A DNA stretch of 64,000 bases, taken from positions 124,001 to 188,000 of the forward strand of contig NZ_JBNAGH010000003.1 in assembly GCF_049801095.1 (NCBI RefSeq), read 5' to 3'. Under the pieces are notes generated by a model. The model worked only from the letters and a program-made list of their open reading frames with translations, did not search any database and was not told the DNA's origin. Below, piece by piece: positions 42,236 through 51,813 of this stretch; position 1 is the first letter of the stretch, and each line of letters opens with the position of its first letter. The DNA comes from Dinoroseobacter sp049801095. GTDB lineage: Bacteria > Pseudomonadota > Alphaproteobacteria > Rhodobacterales > Rhodobacteraceae. The translations under genes and the position numbers were made by a program.

Positions 42236-43744
42236 ATGACCGGACCGCACACGTCCCTGACACGACGCGGCTTGCTCGGTGGCCTCCTCGCCGCCGGGAG
42301 CACGCTCGCGCATCCCGCTCTTGGCCTCACCACATCACCCTACCCGGCCGCGCGTCCCGCCGGGCTCTGGCGGCGGAACCTTGCCGAGCTGGGTACCCTT
42401 GTCAGGCAGGCCCGACTTGGCGGCGAGACCAGCCTGACCGTGATCGACCTCGAAACCGGCCAACCGCTCGAGGGTTATGCGAGCACCACCGCCCTGCCGC
42501 CTGCCAGCGTCGCCAAGGCCGCCACTGCGCTCTACGCCCTCCGGGTGCTCGGCCCGTCCCACCGCTTTGCCACCCGGCTCATGGCCGACGGCCCGATCAG
42601 TAACGGGCGGCTCGACGGCGATCTCTATCTGCTCGGCGGCGGCGATCCGGTGCTCGACACCGCCGCTTTGGGCGCGCTCGCCGCGCAGCTCAAGACTGCC
42701 GGGATCACCGAGGTCACGGGCCACCTCCGCGTGGTGGACAGCGCCCTACCCACCATCCGCACCATCGATCCGGGCCAGCCCGACCATCTGGGCTACAGCC
42801 CCGCGATCTCGGGCCTCAACCTCAACTTCAACCGGGTCTACTTTGAGTGGCGCCGCCTCGGCAGCGAATACGCCGTGACCATGGACGCCCGCGCCGGGGA
42901 TCTGCGCCCTCAGGTCCGCGTCTCGTCCATGTCGGTGCAGCCCCGGGACGTCCCGATCTACACCTATGAGCAGCGCGGCAGCGAAGATCACTGGACCGTC
43001 GCCCGCGGCGCGCTCGGGGTCGAAGGCGGGCGCTGGCTCCCGGTGCGCAACCCCGCGGGCTACGCCGCCGACGTGTTCCAAACCCTTGCAGGGGCCCAGG
43101 GCCTCCGCCTCAAGCTCGGCCCGACCAGCGCTAGCTTGCCCGAAGGCGCCCAAACCCTCGCCGAGCATCTCAGCCCGCCCCTGACCGACATCGCCCGGGG
43201 AATGCTGAAATACTCCACCAACCTCACGGCAGAATGCCTGGGCCTCGCCACCTCGCGCAGCCTCGGCGCGCGCCCGGACAGCCTCGTGGCCTCAGGCGCG
43301 CAAATGTCCGCCTGGCACCGCGCGCAACTGCCCACCAGCTCCGAGCTGGGCTTTGTGGACCATTCGGGCCTGGGCGCGCGCTCCCGGATCTCCAGCGCGG
43401 ATATGGCGATGCTCCTGGCCACCCATGGCAGCGCCCCGGCCCTTGCCCCACACCTGAAGACCTACCTGACCCGCGACAGCCAAGGAAAAACCCTCGCTGT
43501 CCAACCGGCCGATGTGGTCGCCAAGACCGGTACGCTGAACTTCGTCTCCGGCCTCTCGGGCTACATCACCCCGCCTGCGGGCCGCCCCCTGGCCTTCGCG
43601 ATCTTCTCCGCCGATCTCGACCGCCGCGCGCGCCTGACCCGCGCCGAGCGCGAGCGCCCCGATGGCGGCCGCGCCTGGGCCCGCCGCGCCCGCAAGCTGC
43701 AAAACGATCTCGTCCTCCGCTGGAGCCGATTGGCCAGCAGCTAG
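42236..43744 (+). CDS. dacB: D-alanyl-D-alanine carboxypeptidase / endopeptidase (PBP4, S13 family)
   Basis: 502 residues. The SxxK motif SVAK sits in PPASVAKAATA, SxN is YSTN, and KTG is AKTGTLNF, all in the right order for PBP4. The large insertion between SxxK and SxN typical of S13 enzymes is present. A Tat-like leader (TRRGLLGGLLAAG) follows the ATG chosen at 42236; an ATG at 42194 is an alternative. Periplasmic; trims peptidoglycan peptides. The stop overlaps the convergent LysR stop (CTAG). Confidence 0.93.
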   Translation: MTGPHTSLTRRGLLGGLLAAGSTLAHPALGLTTSPYPAARPAGLWRRNLAELGTLVRQARLGGETSLTVIDLETGQPLEGYASTTALPPASVAKAATALYALRVLGPSHRFATRLMADGPISNGRLDGDLYLLGGGDPVLDTAALGALAAQLKTAGITEVTGHLRVVDSALPTIRTIDPGQPDHLGYSPAISGLNLNFNRVYFEWRRLGSEYAVTMDARAGDLRPQVRVSSMSVQPRDVPIYTYEQRGSEDHWTVARGALGVEGGRWLPVRNPAGYAADVFQTLAGAQGLRLKLGPTSASLPEGAQTLAEHLSPPLTDIARGMLKYSTNLTAECLGLATSRSLGARPDSLVASGAQMSAWHRAQLPTSSELGFVDHSGLGARSRISSADMAMLLATHGSAPALAPHLKTYLTRDSQGKTLAVQPADVVAKTGTLNFVSGLSGYITPPAGRPLAFAIFSADLDRRARLTRAERERPDGGRAWARRARKLQNDLVLRWSRLASS

Positions 43745-44631
43745 GCGTCCAGCTCCCCCCGCAGCCACGCAACCAACTGCTCCGCCTTGGGATGGAGATG
43801 CCGCGCCGTCCCGCGAAACACCGACAGCTCCGCCGGCCGCGCCACCTCCGCCTCACAGGGCCGGATCAGCTTGCCCTCGGCGATCATCCCTTCCGTGGTC
43901 CGCCGCCAGCCCAGCGCCACGCCCTGCCCCGAGACCGCCGCCTGCAAGGCCAGCGGATAGCTGTCAAAGGCGGTCAGCTTCGGGCGTCCCGGCATCTCCG
44001 CCCCAACCCGGCTGAACCAATCCTGCCAATCCATCCAATCCTGCGGCGCCACCCGATGCGCCAGCAGCGGAAATGCCAACAGATCGCGCGGCGCAAGCGG
44101 CAGCGCCCGCCCCGCCACAAGCTCAGGCGCGCACACCGGAAAGATCTCGTCAGACGCCGTGAACATCAGCCGCGCCGAGCCCGAAGGCCGCCCCGTCGTC
44201 TGCATCGCCACATCAAAGGTCTCCTGGCTCTCGGTCAGGGGCACCAGACTGCTTACCACCCGCAACTCCGTACCCGGATGACGCTCATGGAACCGCGACA
44301 GCCGCGGCATCAGCCAGTAAAACGCCTCGCAAAGTTGGCAATGGAGCACCAGTTCCCCGCCCCGCCGCTGCCCCTGCAAGATCGCAAGCTCCTCGGTGAT
44401 CTCCGACAGCGCCCCACTCACCACCCGGCCCAGACGGGTCCCGGCCTCGGTCAGGAACACCGCCCGGTTGCGCCGCTCAAACAGAGGCACCCCGATCTCC
44501 CGCTCCAGGGCGGCGATCTGCTTGCTGATGGCGGTCTGGGTCATGCCCAACTCCGCCGCCGCCAGCGAAAAGCTCTCATGGCGCGCAGCCGCCTCAAAGG
44601 GTCTCAGTCGGGTCAGGGGCGGCAGGGACAT
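43741..44631 (-). CDS. LysR-family transcriptional regulator
   Basis: 296 residues. N-terminal winged helix: PPLTRLRPFEAAARHESFSLAAAELGMTQTAISKQIAALEREIGVPLF. The effector domain then has a typical type-2 periplasmic-binding fold. The GcvA-like start (PPLTRLRAFEAAAR) is seen. It is divergent from an EamA transporter across 111 bases and probably regulates it. The last bases overlap dacB's stop. Confidence 0.93.
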   Translation of the reverse strand: MSLPPLTRLRPFEAAARHESFSLAAAELGMTQTAISKQIAALEREIGVPLFERRNRAVFLTEAGTRLGRVVSGALSEITEELAILQGQRRGGELVLHCQLCEAFYWLMPRLSRFHERHPGTELRVVSSLVPLTESQETFDVAMQTTGRPSGSARLMFTASDEIFPVCAPELVAGRALPLAPRDLLAFPLLAHRVAPQDWMDWQDWFSRVGAEMPGRPKLTAFDSYPLALQAAVSGQGVALGWRRTTEGMIAEGKLIRPCEAEVARPAELSVFRGTARHLHPKAEQLVAWLRGELDA

Positions 44632-44742
44632 GCGCGATTATCCATTCCATTTACTCATGCAAATTGGATCAGAAGTCCTTTTTCATATGTGAAGATACAT
44701 GATTTCAATGCCATACCCAATGAAATCCCGGAGTCAGAGACC

Positions 44743-45630
44743 TTGGCCCCCATCCAGCCCAGCTACCAGACACGGCGCGCCGTGCTCGCCATCATCCTCT
44801 CCGTTGCGGCCTTGTCGCTCGGCGATGCACTGATCAAAGGCTCGGGCCTCACCCTGCCCCTCTGGCAAACGCTGATCCTGCGCTCGGCCCTCGTGGTGCC
44901 GCTCCTTCTCTTTCTCGCCCTGCGACGGCGCGCGCGTCCCCTGTCGAACCTGTGCTGGGTCGCGCTGCGCAGCCTCCTTCTGGTCCTCATGTGGCTCAGC
45001 TACTACGCGGCCCTGCCCCTGATGCCGCTCTCCCTGGCCGCCGCCGCCATCTATACAGGCCCGCTCTTCATCGTCGCGCTCTCGATGCTCGTGGCGCGGC
45101 GCTGGCCTCCGGGGCGCGTGATCCTCGCGATTGTCGCAGGATTTGCCGGGGTCCTGTTGATCATCCGCCCTGATGCATCGGGCTTTGCCCTCGGCACGCT
45201 GCTGCCCGTGCTCGCAGCCGCGCTCTACGCCTGCGCCATGGTACTCACAGCCGCCAAATGCCGCGAGGACGACCCGATCGCCCTGGTCCTCTCCCTGAAT
45301 GTGAGCTTCATTCTCTGCGGCCTGGCCCTTGGCCTCTTTGCCGGGCGCGACGGGTCATTCCTGCTGGGCCCCTGGCAAGCCCTGACGCCGCAGCTTCTGG
45401 GCACCGTCGCGGTCCTCTCGGTGCTGATCCTCATCGGTAGCCTCGGCGCCGCCATCGCCTATCAGAACGGCCCCCCGGCCACGGTTGCGGCCTTCGATTA
45501 CAGCTATCTGATCTTCAGCCTCGCCTGGGGCGTGGTCTTCTTCGCCGAATGGCCGAGCCCGTTGGGCCTGATCGGCATCGGCATCATCCTCGGCGCAGGC
45601 CTGCTTGCTCTGCCACGGCGGCAAAGCTGA
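44743..45630 (+). CDS. DMT-superfamily transporter (EamA domains)
   Basis: About 295 residues with ten hydrophobic helices and two EamA repeats (LSLGDALIKGSGLTLPLWQTLILRS; ATVAAFDYSYLIFSLAWGVVFFAEWP). No ATG lies near the N-terminus. The best start is TTG at 44743 with CGGAG 9 bases upstream; GTG at 44689 is possible. The open frame continues far upstream only because it is antisense to LysR and dacB. Divergent from the LysR gene, so it is a likely target. Exporter of unknown substrate. Confidence 0.86.
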   Translation: MAPIQPSYQTRRAVLAIILSVAALSLGDALIKGSGLTLPLWQTLILRSALVVPLLLFLALRRRARPLSNLCWVALRSLLLVLMWLSYYAALPLMPLSLAAAAIYTGPLFIVALSMLVARRWPPGRVILAIVAGFAGVLLIIRPDASGFALGTLLPVLAAALYACAMVLTAAKCREDDPIALVLSLNVSFILCGLALGLFAGRDGSFLLGPWQALTPQLLGTVAVLSVLILIGSLGAAIAYQNGPPATVAAFDYSYLIFSLAWGVVFFAEWPSPLGLIGIGIILGAGLLALPRRQS

Positions 45631-45661
45631 GCGCGCGGCTCTCCTCAGCCCGCTTCCCCGA

Positions 45662-45683
45662 GGGGGGGTGTCGCCCCCTTGTT
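45662..45683 (+). terminator. Weak terminator-like hairpin after the EamA gene
   Basis: GGGGG (45664-45668) can pair with CCCCC (45674-45678), followed by TTGTTG. The stem is short and the T-run is broken. Confidence 0.35.
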
Positions 45684-45898
45684 GCTCCGTGACACAGATC
45701 GACTGCGCACCCCCTCATAGGCGAAGAACCGAGCCCCCCAAGCACCCTTCTGCGCACTCGCCCAATCCAGCGCACGCCTCTGGACCGGGACGCCGTGATG
45801 ACCTAAAACAAACGCATCCAAGGAGTGCCCTGCCAATGACCAAGTAAATCCCCGCGACACCGCCCAAGCGGCATTTGGATTTACTGCAGGAGTGCATC

Positions 45899-46426
45899 AT
45901 GCAACCCATCATCTATGATGTGGCCGTCTCTCTGGACGGCTTTATTTCCGGTCCCGATGGGGACATTTCCCGGTTCGCGCAGACCGGACCCGTTGTCGAG
46001 GATTACGCGGCCCGGCTGGCGGGCTACGGCACCGCGATCATGGGGCGAAAGACCTATGAGTTTGGCTATGCCTATGGGCTGGCGGCCGGTCAGAATCCCT
46101 ATCCGACTATGGAAACCCTCGTCTTCTCGCGCAGCCTGCGCGTCCCGGAGGGCAGCGCGATTTCCGTGATTGCAGAGGATTGGACCGCGCGTCTACGTGC
46201 CCTGAAGGCCCGTGCCACGAAACCGATCTATCTCTGCGGCGGTGGGGCGTTTGCGGGCTGGGCGCTGGATCAGGGCCTGATCGACCGTGTGATCCTGAAG
46301 CGCGCGCCCTGCTGCTACGGCGGCGGCGTGGCGCTCTTTGGCGCAACGCAACCGCGCGGTTTCAAGCGACTGAGCAGCAAGAGCTATGACAATGGCTACC
46401 TGCTGGAGAGCTTCGGTCTCGACTGA
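45899..46426 (+). CDS. RibD C-terminal / dihydrofolate-reductase-like protein
   Basis: 175 residues: IIYDVAVSLDGFISGPDGDISRF at the start, AIMGRKTYEFGYAYG, LVFSRSLRVPEG, then KPIYLCGGGAFAGWALDQGLIDRVILKRAPCCYGGGVALF. This matches the DHFR-like RibD_C fold that binds NADPH. Not a true DHFR by context. The start at 45899 has CAGGAG 7 bases upstream. It stands alone. Confidence 0.9.
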   Translation: MQPIIYDVAVSLDGFISGPDGDISRFAQTGPVVEDYAARLAGYGTAIMGRKTYEFGYAYGLAAGQNPYPTMETLVFSRSLRVPEGSAISVIAEDWTARLRALKARATKPIYLCGGGAFAGWALDQGLIDRVILKRAPCCYGGGVALFGATQPRGFKRLSSKSYDNGYLLESFGLD

Positions 46427-46480
46427 CCAAACCAGCCGCTCGCCTGACGCAGTTCAGGCGGGCAGCCTCCCCGCCGGAGA

Positions 46481-46903
46481 TCAGGCCCCGACCCCCGGCA
46501 TACGCAGCAATTGCACCCCGTTGATCCGCCAATCGCCGCCATTGCGCACCATCTGATACTCCAGCAGGTGCAAACCACCCTGCCCGTCGCGGATCATCAC
46601 CTTCTGGTAGAGCAGCCCACCCCGATCCTCGAGCTCGAGATACTGCACCTCCGCCGGGCGCCAGACCATCGGGTAGCCATTGCGCACCATCATCCCAAAG
46701 CGCTCGGAATTGCCGAACATGCCCTGAATGTTGGGCGAGGCATAGGTGAAGGCCTGAGCGAAATCATCCACGCGGAACGCGTCGATCTGGCTCTGGATCG
46801 TGTCGGTGATCCCCGCGCGCTCCTGAGCCGCGGCGGGCGCGCCACCGGCCAGAAACAGAGCAAGGACAACAGGGGCCAACAGGCCGGCAAGGATAGGTCG
46901 CAT
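46481..46903 (-). CDS. DUF4864 secreted protein
   Basis: 140 residues with a signal peptide (MRPILAGLLAPVVLALFLAG, cleaved near APAAAQ). The DUF4864 body follows: ITDTIQSQIDAFRVDDFAQAFTYASPNIQGMFGNSERFGMMVRNGYP and VWRPAEVQYLELEDRGGLLYQKVMIRDGQG. An NTF2-like fold is likely. Periplasmic, function unknown. It is downstream of lysS on the same strand by 46 bases and may share its transcript. Confidence 0.9.
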   Translation of the reverse strand: MRPILAGLLAPVVLALFLAGGAPAAAQERAGITDTIQSQIDAFRVDDFAQAFTYASPNIQGMFGNSERFGMMVRNGYPMVWRPAEVQYLELEDRGGLLYQKVMIRDGQGGLHLLEYQMVRNGGDWRINGVQLLRMPGVGA

Positions 46904-46949
46904 TGGGTCTCTCCCGGGGTCTGATCCCCGGGAAATCTAGCCCCCGGCC

Positions 46950-48539
46950 TTACGCGGTCAATTCCCCGGCCAGCGCCGCCTCGATCAGCGCCACGGTCTC
47001 GTCCACACCGTAAAGCGCAATGAACCCGCCAAAACGCGGCCCCTGGGACGCGCCCAGCAGCACCTCGTAAAGCGCCGTGAACCAGCCCCGCAGCGGATCG
47101 AACCGCTCGCGCCCGCAGGCGAAAACCTCCGATTGCAACGCCTCCGCATCAAGCCCACCCTCCCAGGCCTTGAGCCGGTCGCGCAGATCCTCCAGCGCCT
47201 CGCGCTCCAGATCCGTGGGGGCGCGATAGGATTTCGTGGGCTTCACGAAGTCATTGTAATAGCGCACCGCAAACCCCGCCGCCGCATCCAGATCCGGATG
47301 GGTCTCCGCCGAGGCCTCCGGCGCATAGCGCTGGATGAAGCCCCAGAGCGTGCCCTTATCCTCCGCCGAGGCCACGCTGGCGAGGTTCAAGAGCATCGCA
47401 AACGGCACATCGAGGTTCGAGGCCGGCACATCCGCGCCGTGGATATGGAACACCGGATTGTTCAGCTGAGCCTTGGGCTCCTGCCCCGGATAGCCGCGCA
47501 GCTGCTGGTGGTATTCATCCACCGCCTTCGGGATCACGTCGAAATAGAGCCGCTTGGCGGTCTTCGGCTTCTGGTACATGAAATACTGCAGGCTCTCGGG
47601 GGCGGCATAGGTCAGCCATTCCTCCATGGAGAGACCATTGCCCTTGGATTTCGAGATCTTCTGCCCCTGCTCGTCATTGAAGAGCTCATAAGACAAGCTC
47701 TCCGGCGGACGCTTGCCCAGCGCACGACAGATCTTGCTCGATTGCGTGACGCTGTCGATCAGGTCCTTGCCCGACATCTCGTAATCCACGCCAAGGGCGG
47801 CCCAGCGCATGGCCCAATCGGGCTTCCACTGCATCTTGACGTTGCCGCCCGTGACCGGGATCTCGACGCGCTCGCCATCGGGTTCCTCATAGACGATCGT
47901 GCCCTTGGCCACGTTCCGCTCCAGCGTCGGCACCTGCAGCACATGGCCGGTCTTGGGCGAGACCGGCAGGAAGCAGGAATAGGTCGCCTGACGATCCGCG
48001 CCCAGCGTGGGCAGCATGATCTTCTGGATATCGTCGAACCGCTCCAGCGCCGTCAGCAGCATCTCGTCGAACTTGCCCGAGGTGTAATACTCGGTCGCAC
48101 TGGCAAACTCATATTCGAAGCCAAACCCGTCGAGAAACTCGCACAGCCGCGCATTGTTGTGCTGCGCGAACCCGGCATGGGTGCCGAACGGATCCCGCAC
48201 CTTGGTCAGCGGCAGGTTCAGGTCCTGCGCCAGCTCCTCCTGCATGGGCACATTGCCGGGCACCTTGCGGAACCCGTCCATGTCATCCGAGAAACAGATC
48301 AGCTTTGTGGGGATGTCCGACAGCACCTCGAAGGCCCGGCGCACCATGGTCGTGCGCGCCACCTCGCCAAAGGTGCCGATATGGGGCAGACCGCTCGGCC
48401 CGTAGCCTGTCTGGAACAGCACATACCCCTTCTCCGGCGCGCCCTTGGCATAGCGTTTGAGCAGCCGCCGCGCCTCTTCGAACGGCCAGGCCTTGGAGGA
48501 CATGGCAAGATCGCGGGTGTCAGAAGAAGAAGCGGACAT
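46950..48539 (-). CDS. lysS: Class I lysyl-tRNA synthetase
   Basis: 529 residues. The class I signature HIGH appears as SGLPHIGTFG (about 45-54), and KMSKS as KISKSKG around 290. These and TGGNVKMQWKPDWAMRW place it in the class I LysRS group found in archaea and alphaproteobacteria, unrelated to the usual class II enzyme. Charges tRNA-Lys. The start at 48539 has AAGGAA 11 bases upstream; a longer form into the intergenic region is unlikely. Confidence 0.96.
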   Translation of the reverse strand: MSASSSDTRDLAMSSKAWPFEEARRLLKRYAKGAPEKGYVLFQTGYGPSGLPHIGTFGEVARTTMVRRAFEVLSDIPTKLICFSDDMDGFRKVPGNVPMQEELAQDLNLPLTKVRDPFGTHAGFAQHNNARLCEFLDGFGFEYEFASATEYYTSGKFDEMLLTALERFDDIQKIMLPTLGADRQATYSCFLPVSPKTGHVLQVPTLERNVAKGTIVYEEPDGERVEIPVTGGNVKMQWKPDWAMRWAALGVDYEMSGKDLIDSVTQSSKICRALGKRPPESLSYELFNDEQGQKISKSKGNGLSMEEWLTYAAPESLQYFMYQKPKTAKRLYFDVIPKAVDEYHQQLRGYPGQEPKAQLNNPVFHIHGADVPASNLDVPFAMLLNLASVASAEDKGTLWGFIQRYAPEASAETHPDLDAAAGFAVRYYNDFVKPTKSYRAPTDLEREALEDLRDRLKAWEGGLDAEALQSEVFACGRERFDPLRGWFTALYEVLLGASQGPRFGGFIALYGVDETVALIEAALAGELTA

Positions 48540-48654
48540 GGGGTCAGGGTTCCTTGCTTGGCGGGCATTCCGGCGCCCGCATCCGCGCTGCCTATTGCGG
48601 GCAGGGCCTCGGGTCAATATCTAGCCCTTACGCACTGCGAAAGGACCCAGACAG

Positions 48655-49077
48655 ATGACCGCGAACCCGCTTCTCAGCCCGCAAGACGCCCTTGTCGCGC
48701 TCATGGTCGCCGCTTCCGCCTCCAATGAGGATATCCAGACCTCGGAGCTTGTGAAGATCACCCAGATCATCAACCACCTGCCGATCTTCGCGGCTTTTGA
48801 CGCGGATCGCACGCCCGTGCTGACCCGGCTGGTCTTTGACCTCTTCGAGGAGGAGGATGGCCTCGACGCGCTCTTTGGCCTTCTGCGCGATGCTCTGCCT
48901 GCGGAGCTGAACGAGACCGCTTATGCACTGGCCTGTGACGTGGCCGCCGCCGATGGGCAGCTGGACGAGCCCGAGCTGCGCTTTCTCGAGGAAATCCGCT
49001 TCGAGCTGAATATCGACCGGCTGAGCGCCGCCGCGATCGAGCGTGGGGCCAGCGCCCGGCACCGGACCCTCGACTGA
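48655..49077 (+). CDS. TerB-like tellurite-resistance domain protein
   Basis: 140 residues, all helical: SPQDALVALMVAASASNEDIQTSELVKI and ETAYALACDVAAADGQLDEPELRFLEEIRFEL, the paired acidic helices of TerB domains that may bind metal. Ribosome site AAAGGA before the start. Cytoplasmic. A second TerB-like protein is encoded at 59074. Tellurite function should not be inferred from the name. Confidence 0.9.
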   Translation: MTANPLLSPQDALVALMVAASASNEDIQTSELVKITQIINHLPIFAAFDADRTPVLTRLVFDLFEEEDGLDALFGLLRDALPAELNETAYALACDVAAADGQLDEPELRFLEEIRFELNIDRLSAAAIERGASARHRTLD

Positions 49078-49183
49078 CACCGGGCCGCACGCGCCGACGC
49101 ACGCAAACGCCAAAGACGGAACGAAATCCGACCTCGCTGGTTGATGCTTCAGAAAATGAAGCAAAGCAGCAAAGGAATGGACC

Positions 49184-49372
49184 ATGGAATATGGCCTGAT
49201 CGGACTTCTGATTTTGATCGCGGATATCTACGCGATCTACCGCGTGCTCACGAGCGCTGCCTCCACCGTTGAAAAGGTGATCTGGACCCTCGTCATCGTG
49301 CTTCTGCCGGTGCTTGGTTTCATCGCCTGGCTGGTCGCAGGGCCCAAGGGATCCGCATCCGCCCGGGTCTGA
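49184..49372 (+). CDS. PLDc_N domain small membrane protein
   Basis: 62 residues with two membrane helices: EYGLIGLLILIADIYAIYRV and VIWTLVIVLLPVLGFIAWLV, then a basic tail GPKGSASARV. This is the hairpin that precedes phospholipase D domains in cardiolipin synthases, but here it stands alone with no catalytic domain. Ribosome site AAAGGA. It is followed by a strong bidirectional terminator. Confidence 0.9.
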   Translation: MEYGLIGLLILIADIYAIYRVLTSAASTVEKVIWTLVIVLLPVLGFIAWLVAGPKGSASARV

Positions 49373-49402
49373 CCCGTCGCCCCAAGGCCCCAGGCTTCCC
49401 GG

Positions 49403-49434
49403 AAAACGCCGCGCATGGTCGCGGCGTTTTTTTC
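49403..49434. terminator. Strong bidirectional rho-independent terminator
   Basis: AAAACGCCGCG (49403-49413) pairs perfectly with CGCGGCGTTTT (49420-49430) around CATGGT, followed by a run of T. The A-run on the other side makes it active leftwards too. It separates the PLDc_N gene from convergent nadD. Confidence 0.92.
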
Positions 49435-49458
49435 TTTGTGGGCGTGGACCGGGTCGGC

Positions 49459-50067
49459 TCAGGGCCGCGACGCCCAATCGCCCGCGGCCCGGATCGCGGA
49501 GGAGGAGCTGTGATCCATCGGGATCGTCGCAAAGGCCCAGGCGGGCGTCTCGGACCGTCCCAGCCCATGCATCTGATCCCCGCGCAGCCGCGCATGGGCA
49601 AAGCATCGCGCCGCGGGCGAGTTGAGCGCCGCCATGCGCTGCCCGGGCCGCGCCAGCACGCCCACGGGCACCTGCGCAAAGATCGCCCGCCAGGTCTCCC
49701 ACTGGTGAAACTGCGCCAGATTATCCGCGCCCATCAGCCAGACAAAGCGCAGCGCAGGCATCCGCGTCCGCAAGGCGGCCAGGGTCTCGGCGGTGTAGCG
49801 TGTGCCCAGATCCGCCTCGAGATCCGTGATCCGGACCGCAGGGTGATCCATCACACCCCGCGCCCGCGCCATACGCGCCTCCAGCGCCGCGGGAGCATCG
49901 GGCTTGAGAGGGTTGCCCGGGCTCACCAGCCACCAGACCTGATCCAGACCGAACCGCCGCAAGGCTTCGCGGGTGATATGTGCATGGCCCGCATGGGCCG
50001 GATCGAAGGATCCGCCCAGCAATCCCACGACCTGCCCCTGCCCGGCCCAGGGCTGTCCTGACCGCAT
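49459..50067 (-). CDS. nadD: Nicotinate-nucleotide adenylyltransferase
   Basis: 202 residues of the NadD family: GLLGGSFDPAHAGHAHI with the HxGH ATP motif (about 25-28), WWLVSPGNPLK, MGADNLAQFHQWETW, and the C-terminal SSSAIR that binds ATP. Converts nicotinate mononucleotide to deamido-NAD in NAD synthesis. The C-terminus is normal. Confidence 0.95.
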   Translation of the reverse strand: MRSGQPWAGQGQVVGLLGGSFDPAHAGHAHITREALRRFGLDQVWWLVSPGNPLKPDAPAALEARMARARGVMDHPAVRITDLEADLGTRYTAETLAALRTRMPALRFVWLMGADNLAQFHQWETWRAIFAQVPVGVLARPGQRMAALNSPAARCFAHARLRGDQMHGLGRSETPAWAFATIPMDHSSSSAIRAAGDWASRP

Positions 50068-50165
50068 CCGGCTCTCCTTTTGCCTCCGGCCTGTTAGCGG
50101 CCCGATCCCGGGGAAGTCAAATCAAGTGTCTGGACCGCACCGCAGGACAGCCTAAACTCGTCCCC

Positions 50166-51101
50166 ATGAGATGGATAAGATCGGCTCTTGTCAGTGGCTT
50201 CATCGCCCTCGTCCTGAGCGCGCCCGCCATGGCCCAGGTCCAGAACGACCGCAACACGGCCCTGCGCAACGCGGTGGTCTCGCTGGGCCGTTGCACTGGC
50301 ACGCTGATCACCCCGCGGGTGATCCTGACGGCCGCCCATTGCATCCCCGCCGCCCTGCGCGAAGAGCCTCCCGATGACCGGGCCCAGGATCGCTGTCTCG
50401 CCCTGCCCAACCAGCACTCGCTCGCGCAGTCGCCCCATGAGGACCCGTTCGAGTGGACCGCGTTCGAGGCCCGCGCCGCGCCCATGGCCCGCTTTGGCGC
50501 CGACAGCAAGGCGCGCCGGATCTCCATGCGCGCCGACGCCTATAGCCTGCCCCGTTGTGCTGACATGGCGCTTCTGCGCCTGGCCCATGACGTACCCGAG
50601 GCCGTGGCCCGCCCGATCCCCGTGCTCGTGCTCGCGCCCCACCGCCAGGTGCCGCCCCCCTGGCGCGACATGACCCTACGCCATGCGGGCTGGGGCACCC
50701 CCAAGGGCGTCTCGTTGAAGGGCTCCGTACGCCAGACCGGGCCCGTGCGCGGGTTCAGCAAAACCCGCTGCAACCTCGTCGCCCTCCCGCCCGTGCGCCC
50801 CAATGGCGAGCGGATCCTCACCGGCGATAGCGGCAGCCCCCTTCTGGCCAAAATCGACGGCCCGAACGGCCCCGAGGAACACGTGATCGCTGTGCTCTTT
50901 GCCAGCGGGATCCCCGACCGCGCTGCCTGCGGAGCGCAAAACCTGCGCGTCCCGCGCCGCCACGGCACCTACACGCCCACATGGCGCAAACGGGTGCCCA
51001 TGACCGACTCCACGGATCTCGGCCTCTGGATCTCCCACCACGCGCCCAGCGCCGTGCGGATCTGGCCGGAACTGACCCGCCTGACGGAGCTCTCGGAGTA
51101 G
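50166..51101 (+). CDS. Secreted trypsin-like serine protease (S1)
   Basis: 311 residues with a signal peptide (WIRSALVSGFIALVLSAPAMA). The triad is complete: H58 in TAAHC, D133 in ADMALL and S222 in GDSGSP. Cysteines C43/C59 flank the His as in chymotrypsin folds. The C-terminal 60 residues include CGAQNLRVPRR and STDLGLWI. Periplasmic or secreted. Start ATG 50166; the longer open frame overlaps nadD on the other strand and is spurious. Ends before an AT-poor spacer. Confidence 0.92.
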   Translation: MRWIRSALVSGFIALVLSAPAMAQVQNDRNTALRNAVVSLGRCTGTLITPRVILTAAHCIPAALREEPPDDRAQDRCLALPNQHSLAQSPHEDPFEWTAFEARAAPMARFGADSKARRISMRADAYSLPRCADMALLRLAHDVPEAVARPIPVLVLAPHRQVPPPWRDMTLRHAGWGTPKGVSLKGSVRQTGPVRGFSKTRCNLVALPPVRPNGERILTGDSGSPLLAKIDGPNGPEEHVIAVLFASGIPDRAACGAQNLRVPRRHGTYTPTWRKRVPMTDSTDLGLWISHHAPSAVRIWPELTRLTELSE

Positions 51102-51211
51102 CGCCAAAGCCCATCTGCAGCCGCTGACCGCCCCCCCAAACCCCCGCCGACTTGCTCAAATGACAATTTTGTGCAACTTTTAAGCGTTTTAACGAGTAAT
51201 AGGAGACCCCG

Positions 51212-51763
51212 GTGAAACACCTAATTTTCGCTTTAACAGCCTGCCTGCTCTTGGCCGCAACGGCCGCATCGGCCGCCACCCGCCAACTCGAATTCACAGC
51301 TGGCCCCCTCGATAAGGACGGATCGACCCTGCCCTTCGGCCTCTCCCTCGGAGAGACTGTCACCGGCTCATTGACCTTTGACGATTCCGGGTTTTCCGGC
51401 GCGGGCGTCTACGATCTTCAGCCGATCGTGCAGTCCCTGAGCCTGACCACAGGCACGAAAACCTGGGACCTGGCGGACATGGACCCGAATGGGCAGCTTG
51501 ACCGCATTCAAATCAACGATGCCAATCAAGTGCTCCAGTTCGGGTTCAATCTCGAAAGCACGGATGGCGAGCTCCGCTTATCTACAAACAACACCTTCGC
51601 TGTCGTAGGATCCTTGAGCTCCCAGTTCCTCTTCTGCAACGATTGCGTCCGCTTCGAAGAGGTCGCGACCACGGTCGTCCCCTTGCCCGCAAGCCTGCCC
51701 CTGGGCCTTCTGGCACTCGGCGGGCTCGGCTGGGTAACCCGCCGGCGCACGGGCGCCGCCTGA
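51212..51763 (+). CDS. VPLPA-CTERM sorting-domain protein
   Basis: 183 residues with an N-terminal signal (KHLIFALTACLLLAATAASA) and a C-terminal tripartite signal VPLPASLPLGLLALGGLGWV followed by RRR. This is the VPLPA-CTERM form of the PEP-CTERM/exosortase system. The middle is beta-rich (VTGSLTFDDSGFSGAGVYD, NNTFAVVGSLSSQFLF), as in secreted surface proteins. Ribosome site AGGAG. Predicted to be exported and cut by an exosortase-like enzyme encoded elsewhere. Confidence 0.92.
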   Translation: MKHLIFALTACLLLAATAASAATRQLEFTAGPLDKDGSTLPFGLSLGETVTGSLTFDDSGFSGAGVYDLQPIVQSLSLTTGTKTWDLADMDPNGQLDRIQINDANQVLQFGFNLESTDGELRLSTNNTFAVVGSLSSQFLFCNDCVRFEEVATTVVPLPASLPLGLLALGGLGWVTRRRTGAA

Positions 51764-51813
51764 CCTGCGCGCAAGCCGCAACACAGACCGGGCGCGAGGC
51801 GCAAGCCTCCGCC

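Noticed and set aside
43234..44742. An N-terminal extension of about 500 codons in frame with the EamA exporter at 44743.
   Set aside because: It overlaps dacB and the LysR gene on both strands, is extremely Arg/Pro-rich, and the exporter family begins near residue 1 of the TTG start.
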